IMG/VR virus record: IMGVR_UViG_3300023184_000331
Location: 1-34,220 of that record
Length of the DNA: 34,220 bases
From: a virus
Reading direction: 5' to 3' (one strand)
A program made the translations under genes and the position numbers. Shown in pieces: positions 15,021-22,309 of this stretch. The notes beneath the pieces are model-generated. The model did no database searches, had not been told where the DNA came from, and worked only from the letters and a program-made list of their open reading frames with translations. Each line of letters opens with the position of its first letter. Position 1 is the stretch's first letter.

Positions 15021-16014
15021 TGTTTAATATGCGCCAGGCAGTACCATCACGCATTTCCACTTCTGTAAATTGACAGTATGCCATGTGTCGTGCCCAGGCT
15101 TCCACTTCGTCTATGCTGGGAATACGTGGGTTTTCTATTTCACTAAGACTTTGACTGCACAAAGGTGCCGCGGCATTGGGACCTAGTGTGATAGCAGGTT
15201 TGCCGTGTAACAGTGCTTCACCAGCGGCAATGCTGGAGAATGTGACCAAGCAATGTACATCACGATCCAGCGCCATTTCCATGGTGTCATTGTTAACTCT
15301 GGTACTGCGGCCTTGTTTGGTTCTTACGATAACAGGTCTGTCAGAGTACTTTTTGATTTCTTCTTGTACATTAGTCAACCAATCTTCTAAAATAATATCA
15401 TAGTTGTTCAACAGTTTTTGACTAGGGGGTGCAATAAGAATATTTGTGCCTCGACGCATTTTCTTTGGTCTGACATTGGTTTTTTCCAGTCTATCCCAGG
15501 GACGTTCTACAATGTCTCCAAACCATTGTACATCGTTTCGGGTAATGCGGTGGAATGTTTTTCTTTTACCATTGCCAAAGTAACCGGTGTCTATGTAGAA
15601 GAAATCTCTCCCGGCTGCTCGACATGCTTCCATTTGTTTGCGTTTGGTAATACCACGCAACACAACAGGACCTGTTGTGAATTCTTCTCGGGCCCAGGTA
15701 CTGATTTGTCCCCCAGCACCTTGTACAAAACTTCGTAGTACAGGATCGTACATGTGTCCTTTTCTTTCGTATCTGTATTCGCTGTCTGTACTTACTATGT
15801 TGTTAACAGGCAATGCCGCCAGTTGTTCACTCAATGTTTGAAGTGTAATACCGTAAGTAGATCCTGCTGGGTCCACACGATACTTCAATATGTTATCAAA
15901 TATTTCTCGTATTTCTGGCACTACCTGATCTAACACATGCGGTTCAGGTGGCGCAGGGGGTTCTAGCACTGGAGGCGGAATATAAGATGACTCGTCTTCC
16001 TGTTCCCAAATCAT
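15013..16014 (-). CDS. GT-B-like protein, family X member 4 (altered RPHP, proline-rich N-terminus)
   Basis: A 333-residue protein. The ATG at 16014 overlaps the upstream stop as ATGA, and AGAGG lies eight bases before it; an earlier ATG at 16065 would overlap by 55 bases. Residues 11-25 are a proline-rich linker (YIPPPVLEPPAPPEP) not seen in the others. The shared block FYIDTGYFGN (139-148) and the RP.DRL segment match the 10037-10840 protein. The RPHP site reads RTKQ (231-234) and the NS motif reads FSSIAAGEALLHGKP (259-273). The histidine is therefore missing here as well. Confidence 0.66.
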   Translation of the reverse strand: MIWEQEDESSYIPPPVLEPPAPPEPHVLDQVVPEIREIFDNILKYRVDPAGSTYGITLQTLSEQLAALPVNNIVSTDSEYRYERKGHMYDPVLRSFVQGAGGQISTWAREEFTTGPVVLRGITKRKQMEACRAAGRDFFYIDTGYFGNGKRKTFHRITRNDVQWFGDIVERPWDRLEKTNVRPKKMRRGTNILIAPPSQKLLNNYDIILEDWLTNVQEEIKKYSDRPVIVRTKQGRSTRVNNDTMEMALDRDVHCLVTFSSIAAGEALLHGKPAITLGPNAAAPLCSQSLSEIENPRIPSIDEVEAWARHMAYCQFTEVEMRDGTAWRILNNA

Positions 16015-16700
16015 TCTATCAACCTCTGCTGGCAATATTCTGTCAATATACGCTCTCGATGCCATTCGTCCGCCATGGGAGTATCAGCAAACTCATGAAA
16101 GCATGGAGTGCCCAAGGTATAGTGCAAGAGCTTGGCCGCGGGGTTTGGCCCGTATTCATCGGGCAACCAATTCCATTCTGGAGGTAACTCGCCTATGCGG
16201 TCATCATCTAACCACGTGAAGCGGTGGAGTTCACTACCTGTGGCCTGTTGTATAAATCCAGGCATGAGTTTACGATTGGGAAAACTGTTGCAGTTCCATA
16301 GTATCACACTGGACCAGTTTTTTCTAGGATAGTCTTCGTTTGGTGATCCAAGATATTTCACAGGCATTCGAGTCTTGTAATCATGTTTGACCACTTGTAC
16401 ATCTTTACTCATGTCTCTCAGTGCCCAAAGTTCTGCAATGTCGCCACGCACAATCATGTCGCCATCTATAAAGATAGCAGATCCTGTAAATCCCATCAGG
16501 TACGGTACTAAAAATCTTGTGTAGATAAAGTGATTGCTACCGTCAGTGTGCGTTTCATTGTAGTCCTTGAACAAGTTAAGTGCTACTGGTACTATACTTA
16601 CAGGCTTGCTGGCATGTCTAATAATGCTGTTGACACAGGTGTGATAGGCTATGGCTTCACGCGGATCATAGCCGATGAAGATTGGTATAATGTCTTTCAT
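16011..16700 (-). CDS. GT8-like glycosyltransferase
   Basis: A 229-residue protein. N-terminal PIFIGYDPREAIAYHTCVNS (6-25) and the D79-G-D81 in AIFIDGDMIV mark a GT-A retaining enzyme of the GT8 type. YPRKNWSSVILWNC and the closing LLHYTLGTPCFHEF supply the later family motifs, including the histidine after the second strand block. It overlaps the cupin gene (ATGA) and the family X gene downstream. In function it probably transfers a hexose from UDP- or GDP-sugar to a glycan. Confidence 0.8.
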   Translation of the reverse strand: MKDIIPIFIGYDPREAIAYHTCVNSIIRHASKPVSIVPVALNLFKDYNETHTDGSNHFIYTRFLVPYLMGFTGSAIFIDGDMIVRGDIAELWALRDMSKDVQVVKHDYKTRMPVKYLGSPNEDYPRKNWSSVILWNCNSFPNRKLMPGFIQQATGSELHRFTWLDDDRIGELPPEWNWLPDEYGPNPAAKLLHYTLGTPCFHEFADTPMADEWHRERILTEYCQQRLIE

Positions 16701-17035
16701 CGGCGTTCTATGTCCTCTTCAACACAATTCTCACCGTACTGTATTTCAATCAGTTTCAGCGGTTGATCCGTTTCGTTGCACAACATGTGCCATTGATTTT
16801 TACCGATACAAATGTATTCATGCACACCATATGTACCCACTAAGTCATGATCGCTTGAACTGTCTAAGGTGTAGACTGCGGCTTCACCTTCGGCTACAAA
16901 CCAAAATTCTGCACGTTGATCATGGCGTTGCATACTCAAACAGGTTTTGGGCATGACCGTTAGTTCTTTGAGTTTGGTATGTGTGCCTACTTCGTGCAAC
17001 ACATGATAATATCCCCAAGGGCGTTGTGTTTTCAT
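16697..17035 (-). CDS. Cupin of the type II mannose-6-phosphate isomerase type
   Basis: A 112-residue single cupin. The start at 17035 (MKTQRPWGYYHVL) is the family N-terminus; an in-frame start at 17140 would run into uvsY. The first cupin motif, LSMQRHDQRAEFWFVAEG (33-50), keeps Q36, H38 and E43, but the common H after E is F here. The second has QWH (His83). ManC/type II isomerase C-terminal domains interconvert mannose-6-P and fructose-6-P. It may supply the cassette with a mannose precursor, or act only as a sugar-binding cupin. A TAAATA element lies five bases before the ATG. Confidence 0.75.
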   Translation of the reverse strand: MKTQRPWGYYHVLHEVGTHTKLKELTVMPKTCLSMQRHDQRAEFWFVAEGEAAVYTLDSSSDHDLVGTYGVHEYICIGKNQWHMLCNETDQPLKLIEIQYGENCVEEDIERR

Positions 17036-17040
17036 GCAGG

Positions 17041-17047
17041 TATTTAC
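17041..17047 (-). promoter_or_regulatory. T4-late-like -10 element (GTAAATA) before the cupin gene
   Basis: The minus-strand heptamer matches the TAAATA core of T4-type late promoters. Its TAA is also the stop codon of uvsY, and only five bases separate it from the cupin ATG at 17035. If used, it would start a nearly leaderless message for the glycan genes. Confidence 0.45.
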
Positions 17048-17496
17048 ACCTGGATGTCTTCCATCCCAGCAGTTCTTAGTCGCACCACGTGCCCCATTTG
17101 CCACTGCTTGGTATCTAGTCCTTTGAGTATGCCTAACCAACGATTGCGTAGGTATGCTACTTCGTTTATGAGAGTTTCGTAATCAATAACTTCATCTTCA
17201 CCGTCCACGTACTTTTCAGCATCTCTACTTGTGAGAGCACGGGCATAACCTTCTAGATATTTTTGGAAATGTTTCCTACGTATCTTACGTAACTGTATGT
17301 TGAGGTAGTTTAGTACTGCTTCAATCTCTTGCAGTTGGTTATATCTAAACTCAGTTATGCCGGGCAAGGCCGTGATATTCTTTTCTACTAGGCCTGAGAT
17401 CTTGCAGTCCTTTTTGGCATCTTCAAGTTCACGCTCGTAGTGAGCGATAAAGTCTGGAATTGCACCTAAGCTGGCAACTACGCGGCTATACCACAT
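17044..17496 (-). CDS. uvsY: UvsY-like recombination mediator
   Basis: A 150-residue protein, near T4 UvsY (137 aa). The C-terminal half (SRDAEKYVDGEDEVIDYE, then LINEVAYLRNRWLGILKGL and MGHVVRLRTAGMED) matches the form of UvsY in T4-like marine phages as I remember it. UvsY loads UvsX recombinase on gp32-covered single strands. Position supports it: it follows uvsX and a small acidic gene in one overlapping unit (TAATG start at 17496), with gp32 upstream. The protein is helical and strongly charged. Confidence 0.82.
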   Translation of the reverse strand: MWYSRVVASLGAIPDFIAHYERELEDAKKDCKISGLVEKNITALPGITEFRYNQLQEIEAVLNYLNIQLRKIRRKHFQKYLEGYARALTSRDAEKYVDGEDEVIDYETLINEVAYLRNRWLGILKGLDTKQWQMGHVVRLRTAGMEDIQV

Positions 17497-17753
17497 TAGT
17501 TTTCCCAGTCTTCGTCTTCTTCCTCTTCGTACTCATCTTCTTCCTCTTCCACATAGTCCTTGTCATTGTCAAGGTATGCGGTCAGCGCACGTTTGATGTC
17601 TGAGTCGCCTTTGAAAGCGTCACGAATGTCTTCCACGTCGGAATCATTGTCCATCAAGATTTGTATCACAGTTTCGGCGGCTTCGGCACGATCCACTGTG
17701 TTTACAAAACGCTTGAGTTCGCCCCAAATTTCACTTGCTATTGATTCACTCAT
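17496..17753 (-). CDS. Small protein with very acidic tail, between uvsX and uvsY
   Basis: An 85-residue protein. Residues 1-66 are helical and mixed in charge. The tail VEEEEDEYEEEEDEDWEN (about 68-85) is almost all Glu and Asp. The tail recalls acidic C-terminal arms of single-strand-binding proteins that recruit partners, and the gene overlaps both uvsX and uvsY. A regulatory or DNA-mimic role within the recombination set is an inference only. I do not recognise a named family. Confidence 0.68.
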   Translation of the reverse strand: MSESIASEIWGELKRFVNTVDRAEAAETVIQILMDNDSDVEDIRDAFKGDSDIKRALTAYLDNDKDYVEEEEDEYEEEEDEDWEN

Positions 17754-18804
17754 CAGTTGTTTCCTCCGGAGTACTTACCTCTGCTTTCTGATTTCCAAAA
17801 TCTGCCATGACCTTGTCCAAGCATGAATCATCGTTCTTTTCCCAGGCCTTGCGGAACTTCTTGATAATTTCGCCGTCGCTTGTGGTAAACACTAGACTGT
17901 TGCCTTCACGCTTGAGCATTTCTTTTTTCTCAATCAAGTCCACAAGACCTGAATAAGGGCTCATGCCTGTTGTGTAGGGAATCTTGACCTGCACACCTTC
18001 AAAAGGTTTGGCATAGCGTGTTTTCATAACTTTACATCCAGCACGGATACCGTTTACTTCGGATACTTTGTTGCCGTCTTCATCTTCTTTAAGTTTCATC
18101 TTTTTCATAGCAACAACAATACTTGATGCATAGATAAAGCCTTGGCCGCCACTAATCTTGTCATCTGGGTCAAACATGTCTTGTGAGGCGTAGGTGTGAT
18201 TGGTACACACCAAGCCCACATTGTAACTACCAAACATGTTCACACAGTTGCGAACAAGTGCAGTGAGTGCTTTGGGTTTGCGACCCAAGTCACCTTTCAT
18301 TTCACCTGCGTCAAACTGGTTAACGTCTGTAGGTGTCAACAACATACCAAGTGAGTCAATAACAAACATAACTTTGGGACGCTCGCCTTCAGCAAGTGCT
18401 TTGTAATCGCTCATGAATGTGGAGATTGTTTTGGCCACATCGTCAATCATGGCCATGCTTAATTTGAGCAATTTGCTTTCACTGGTATCAACACCAAGTG
18501 CTTTGAGCCAGTCTTCATCTAATGCGTTTTCACTGTCAATCAACACAACAAAAATGCCTTGCTCTTGTGCATTCTTAACAATGTTGCCGGAACAGATGTA
18601 ACTTTTGCCAGCACCAGAGTCTCCGGCAAACACAGTGACCTTGCCTAGAGGAATACCTCGATTGAAGTCTCCTGAGATTAGGTAGTTCAAGGCATAGTTG
18701 CCTGTAGAGATCCAGTCAGTTGGATCGTTGAAGCCTATTGAAAGACCATCAATACTTTTTGTAATTTCACGTCTAAATTTACTGACGTCAAAGGGTTTAC
18801 CCAT
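17746..18804 (-). CDS. uvsX: UvsX RecA-like recombinase
   Basis: A 352-residue protein, somewhat shorter than T4 UvsX (391 aa). Walker A is GDSGAGKS (61-68), Walker B is VMFVID (145-150), and the intervening LIDSENALDEDW (88-99) is the catalytic Glu strand. The NHTY and ISGGQGFIYASS segment belongs to the DNA-binding loop region of RecA-like proteins. The enzyme drives strand exchange in recombination-dependent replication with UvsY, gp32 and UvsW, all present. It lies after the gp32 terminator and has its own possible promoter; AAAGAGAG precedes the ATG. Confidence 0.93.
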   Translation of the reverse strand: MGKPFDVSKFRREITKSIDGLSIGFNDPTDWISTGNYALNYLISGDFNRGIPLGKVTVFAGDSGAGKSYICSGNIVKNAQEQGIFVVLIDSENALDEDWLKALGVDTSESKLLKLSMAMIDDVAKTISTFMSDYKALAEGERPKVMFVIDSLGMLLTPTDVNQFDAGEMKGDLGRKPKALTALVRNCVNMFGSYNVGLVCTNHTYASQDMFDPDDKISGGQGFIYASSIVVAMKKMKLKEDEDGNKVSEVNGIRAGCKVMKTRYAKPFEGVQVKIPYTTGMSPYSGLVDLIEKKEMLKREGNSLVFTTSDGEIIKKFRKAWEKNDDSCLDKVMADFGNQKAEVSTPEETTDE

Positions 18805-18818
18805 TATATTCTCTCTTT

Positions 18819-18847
18819 CATATATCTTAAAATATTTTCTAATTCAA
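18819..18847 (-). promoter_or_regulatory. Possible sigma70-type promoter of uvsX
   Basis: On the minus strand a -35 TTGAAT (18847-18842) and a -10 TATATG (18824-18819) have a 17-base spacer. Each hexamer has four consensus bases, so it is weaker than the early promoters. It lies between the gp32 terminator and the uvsX ATG, where a promoter is needed if the terminator works well. Confidence 0.4.
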
Positions 18848-18857
18848 CAACAGTCAT

Positions 18858-18889
18858 AAAAAAAAGTAAGGAAGTTTCCTTCCTTACTT
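18858..18889 (-). terminator. Rho-independent terminator after gp32
   Basis: A perfect 10-bp stem (AAGTAAGGAA 18864-18873, TTCCTTACTT 18880-18889) closes a 6-base loop. On the minus strand it runs into a T-tract (18863-18858), eight bases after the gp32 stop. T4 gene 32 is likewise followed by a strong terminator. Confidence 0.92.
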
Positions 18890-18897
18890 AGTTTGCA

Positions 18898-19887
18898 TTA
18901 CTTCTGCTGTCTCGCACGAATCATTGCCAAGATATCTTCAGCCTTTTGTGCTGGCTTTGCGGTCGATACTGGTGCTGAAGCGGCTGGCGCTTCTTCGTCA
19001 TCAAAGTCACTTGCTGGTGCAGACACTTTGAGTGCTGGCTTGGCCACTGGAGCAGGTGTGTCTTCATCTGCGGCTGGCGCTGAAGATCCACCAGCAGGTG
19101 CTTGTACACCAGCAGGACGGAAGTATTGACCCCAACGCTCTGTGTCATATGGTTGACCATCAACTGATGCTTCAAACATCTCTTTGATAACCTTCAACTC
19201 AACATCAGTTGGCTTCTTGGGCAAGAATGTGCTCAAGTCAAATAAGCCATGTGCATCAACAGCCGCTTGTTCTGCTTCGGTCAGTGCTGACTCTTTACGT
19301 GCCCACTTTGATCCATTGTAGTCAGCGAAACCGCCTTTGGCACCTTTGCTGATACGGAAGTCCAAGCCACGCAAGTAGTCTGTTGGCAATTCTTCCAACT
19401 CAGGGTCCATCAATGCGCCCTTGATAGTTGTAAAGATTTGTGGACCAATGATGAATCTGCGAATGGGATTCTCTGGTGTTTTGTCATCGCCCAGTGGGTT
19501 TTCACGCACAAAGCCTTGGAAGATGTAACTGCGTTTCTTCCAGTACTTACGACCCATGTCTTCAAGGCTCTTGTCCTTGAACCAGGTGCGTACTTCTGCA
19601 AGGATTGGACATGCCTCACCCCACATTTCCACGCAAGGTACTTGTACCATAACTTGCTTGGATTCCATCTCTCCTTTGATGCCATTGAAAGGCAAACGAA
19701 TCATTGCTCGTTCTTGCCAAAAGAAAGTGTTTTTACTGTTACCGTCAGGGAGGAAACGTAGTGTGGCAGAACTGCCTTCTTCCATGTTCCAGTGCGGATA
19801 AATTGAGTTGTCGCCACGTTCGGTAGATTGCCCACCTTTTGATTCTGCTGCCTGCAGTCGTGCGCGGATTTCTGCTAATGATGCCAT
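18898..19887 (-). CDS. 32: Single-stranded DNA-binding protein gp32
   Basis: A 329-residue protein, close to T4 gp32 (301 aa). The N-terminal 25 residues (LAEIRARLQAAESKGGQST) form the basic cooperative LAST-type arm. The OB-type core begins near YPHWNMEEGSSATLRFLPDG (30-49). Only two cysteines (C85, C93) stand where T4 has a His/Cys3 zinc site, so zinc binding may be lost or altered. The C-terminus is Ala/Pro-rich with a modestly acidic patch (SDFDDEEAPAAS) and a basic end (MIRARQQK). It is set alone between a structured leader and a strong terminator, as a highly expressed, self-regulated gene would be. Confidence 0.88.
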   Translation of the reverse strand: MASLAEIRARLQAAESKGGQSTERGDNSIYPHWNMEEGSSATLRFLPDGNSKNTFFWQERAMIRLPFNGIKGEMESKQVMVQVPCVEMWGEACPILAEVRTWFKDKSLEDMGRKYWKKRSYIFQGFVRENPLGDDKTPENPIRRFIIGPQIFTTIKGALMDPELEELPTDYLRGLDFRISKGAKGGFADYNGSKWARKESALTEAEQAAVDAHGLFDLSTFLPKKPTDVELKVIKEMFEASVDGQPYDTERWGQYFRPAGVQAPAGGSSAPAADEDTPAPVAKPALKVSAPASDFDDEEAPAASAPVSTAKPAQKAEDILAMIRARQQK

Positions 19888-20072
19888 ATTGTGTTGCCTT
19901 TCTATGCGTTAATATGATTTTAAAATTTAAGTCTTGCTTAAATGCTGCCTACAAGGTTATTTTAACACAGCCTGTCTGTGTAGTCCTACCTTTACGGTAA
20001 GGAATTTTGCCTAACTAGTTGTTTACGGAAGTGTGCGCTACTACGCACACTTCTTTCATGTGTTTATTTATA
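19888..20072 (-). promoter_or_regulatory. Structured 5' leader of gp32
   Basis: The longest gene-free stretch in the window (185 bases). On the minus strand it holds a 10-bp hairpin (20028-20037 with 20044-20053, loop 6) without a T-tract, a 6-bp stem CTTACC/GGTAGG with one G-U pair (about 19985-20001), and an ACACAG/CTGTGT hairpin (19965-19970 with 19976-19981). AAAGG lies before the ATG. T4 gp32 represses its own translation through a 5' pseudoknot; these stems are candidates for a similar control. No sigma70 promoter is evident. Confidence 0.5.
20065..20072 (-). promoter_or_regulatory. T4-late-like promoter element TATAAATA before the gp32 leader
   Basis: The minus-strand octamer is an exact match to the T4 late -10 consensus. 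It lies directly after the 740-aa gene and about 180 bases upstream of the gp32 ATG, so it would give gp32 a long structured leader. Confidence 0.6.
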
Positions 20073-22295
20073 TTATTTGAGCAAAGCCAAGGATTTTATT
20101 CTTGCCAAAGTGGCATCGCCTTCTCGAGACTCGTAGTATGAGCCTGTGATTGCGGCATTGTAGTTTATTGGATCATCGTGTTTGCTCTCACGTGTGTCTT
20201 GAGCAATATTGTCGTATCCCATCATTTTACTGGCTTGATCCATGACCTGCATGACCATTTTAGGATCTTTAAGTTCACCAGCACGGGCTTTGTCCATTAT
20301 GAATTTATAAGGTTTTTGTACTCGTGGATCACCACCGTTGACAACTGAAGGTTCCAATTTTTGTAATGACTGTATGTAATGAGATACACCCATGCCGTTT
20401 TGGGCCATTTTATACATCATCCATATGTTGGCTAACACCCCTGACGAAGTATCAGCCTGAGTAAAATCTAATGCTCGTTCAGGTCCCATATGGGAGTAAC
20501 TATCATCTCTATTCAGCCCGTCAGCATACACAGTTTCGCCTTCATCCATGGTTTCATACATGCCACCGCACTCGGCCAAGCCGTGTTCTGGACAGTACTC
20601 ACCTTCGGCTGTCATGTTGCATGAGCCGCTTTCGGTAGTGACAGGCATGGCCACAGGAGCGATTAGATTTTCGTTTACACCTAGTTCTTGCCCTAACCGA
20701 TCGCTGATCCAGTTGTAAGGATCGCCATCACGTGCTTTGGCCACACCATAAGGCATTTCACCATTGTCACTGTAGTAATCATACAAGGCATGGTATAACT
20801 CATCATTAAGATCGCCGTCGGCTTCAAAGTTTTTAACTTCGTGTTTGAAACGACCCAGAATATGTTGCAATGTTTCACCGGCGGAGTCCATCAAGCGACT
20901 TTCTGCCACTGGCAGTCCGGCCAAGTTGCGAATGCTGTTGATGTCTTCAAATGTGGCCAGGTTGTCGCCTTCTGCTACAGGTTGTTGTGGCGCAGGGTTA
21001 GGTGGCACACCAGCGTCAACAGGAGCAGTTGCGCCTGTTTGTGGTTCAGCAGGATTGCCAGGAGCAATAGGCTCGGGTAACTCAACACCCAGTTCGGCCA
21101 GTCTATTCATGACTTCTGTGTCGTTCCAGGCATTGGCTCGTGGATCTTGATCAGCAAGAGCATGCAGTCGATCAAACAATTCGTCGTCACCCACCAAATC
21201 ATACAGTTGTTCTGTTGCGTTGGTTGCATCAGGACCAACAATGAGTTCTTTGGTCATGAGTGTTTTTAACTTGTCCAATTGCTCAGGAGTTTCTGGCAAT
21301 GTCCATGTACCTTCTGCTAGATTGTTAATCCAGTTTTCAAAAATATCTGCTTCTTTCATTTCATTTCCTCTTTGCTGAATCTTGGCCAGCAGTGGTAATG
21401 CCGCTTCAATACGGCTGTCTATACTCTGTTCGATAAACAAAGTCTTGATGTTGTCCACAACACCTTCTTGTTCATTGATCGTAGCAGGATGCCACGATTC
21501 AAAATACTTGGCATAGCCACGACCTGTAGCCATGTGCTTGAGATTCTCACGTAAGGTTTGATAGTATGCTTGTGCTTCTGTTACCAATTCTTGTGTGACA
21601 CCTTCTAGGATGCGATTTGCACTTGCTCTATTGAAACGGCTCAGCACAGCAATTTCGTTTACTGTTTCTGAGATGTGGCAACCGCGAATGTCGTATGGCT
21701 TGCCGCCTTGGCGCACATGTTCCAACATGGCTCTGGCGCCTGACAGGCTCTTGAAACCCAGTTTAAACTTTTCACCTTCGGCGGTTTCGATGAACATCCG
21801 GTCAATGTGACGATAACGTGCATCACCTTCGCCCAAGGGCTGGCTGTGTACAATTTGTAAACGTGCTTGAGTAGGCTCGCCTGCGTAACTGACTTTTCGT
21901 GTGCCATAGTAGCCTTCAAACAAGCCTTCTTGAATGGCGGCCATGCCTTGCATGGTGTGCTTGAGTTGGTTGATGTCTGCTATGCTGTGTGTCCAACGAT
22001 TGCTTGTGGCCTTTTGGTTCAAGTGCTGTAGGAAATCAAAGAATTCTGATTTGTCATCGCCTTCCATGGTGCGACCCAGGTTGTCCCCGTACATGATCTT
22101 CATCTCGTTATCCGAGTCCAGTACAATAACCATTGTGCCGTAATTCTTGCCCGAACCTGCAATATAATCAAATGTGAATGTTTTGGCATCTTCTGCGTCA
22201 GAGGGCTTACCCATGCGATCCAGCATTTCAGGGTGATAATTGCGTGTAGCCAGCAAATCCAGCAGTTGTTGTGATATAGAGTTCGTTGTTGCCAT
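20073..22295 (-). CDS. Large probable virion protein, 740 aa
   Basis: I cannot assign a T4 homologue. The N-terminal 250 residues look folded and conserved in type (DARYRHIDRMFIETAEGE, FKLGFKSLSGARAMLEHV, GKPYDIRGCHISET). A proline/alanine-rich linker lies near 410-440 (PEPIAPGNPAEPQTGATAPV). A Cys/His cluster, C-x8-C-x2-H-x4-C in CNMTAEGEYCPEHGLAEC, may bind metal. No signal peptide or membrane span is seen. Position right after terminase gp17 within the late region, and a TAAATA element before it, suggest a structural or internal virion protein. The short motif SIRNLAGLPVAES recalls LREMAGIREA near the end of the 841-aa protein. Confidence 0.7.
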   Translation of the reverse strand: MATTNSISQQLLDLLATRNYHPEMLDRMGKPSDAEDAKTFTFDYIAGSGKNYGTMVIVLDSDNEMKIMYGDNLGRTMEGDDKSEFFDFLQHLNQKATSNRWTHSIADINQLKHTMQGMAAIQEGLFEGYYGTRKVSYAGEPTQARLQIVHSQPLGEGDARYRHIDRMFIETAEGEKFKLGFKSLSGARAMLEHVRQGGKPYDIRGCHISETVNEIAVLSRFNRASANRILEGVTQELVTEAQAYYQTLRENLKHMATGRGYAKYFESWHPATINEQEGVVDNIKTLFIEQSIDSRIEAALPLLAKIQQRGNEMKEADIFENWINNLAEGTWTLPETPEQLDKLKTLMTKELIVGPDATNATEQLYDLVGDDELFDRLHALADQDPRANAWNDTEVMNRLAELGVELPEPIAPGNPAEPQTGATAPVDAGVPPNPAPQQPVAEGDNLATFEDINSIRNLAGLPVAESRLMDSAGETLQHILGRFKHEVKNFEADGDLNDELYHALYDYYSDNGEMPYGVAKARDGDPYNWISDRLGQELGVNENLIAPVAMPVTTESGSCNMTAEGEYCPEHGLAECGGMYETMDEGETVYADGLNRDDSYSHMGPERALDFTQADTSSGVLANIWMMYKMAQNGMGVSHYIQSLQKLEPSVVNGGDPRVQKPYKFIMDKARAGELKDPKMVMQVMDQASKMMGYDNIAQDTRESKHDDPINYNAAITGSYYESREGDATLARIKSLALLK

Positions 22296-22302
22296 GGTAG
22301 TA

Positions 22303-22309
22303 TATTTAG
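22303..22309 (-). promoter_or_regulatory. T4-late-like -10 element (CTAAATA) before the 740-aa gene
   Basis: The minus-strand heptamer includes the TAA stop codon of gp17 and ends seven bases before the ATG at 22295. It fits the late-element series seen across this region. Confidence 0.5.

Noticed and set aside
20028-20053. 10-bp hairpin considered as a terminator of the 740-aa gene
   Set aside because: The minus strand after the stem reads CGTAAAC without a T-tract, so it is listed as part of the gp32 leader instead.
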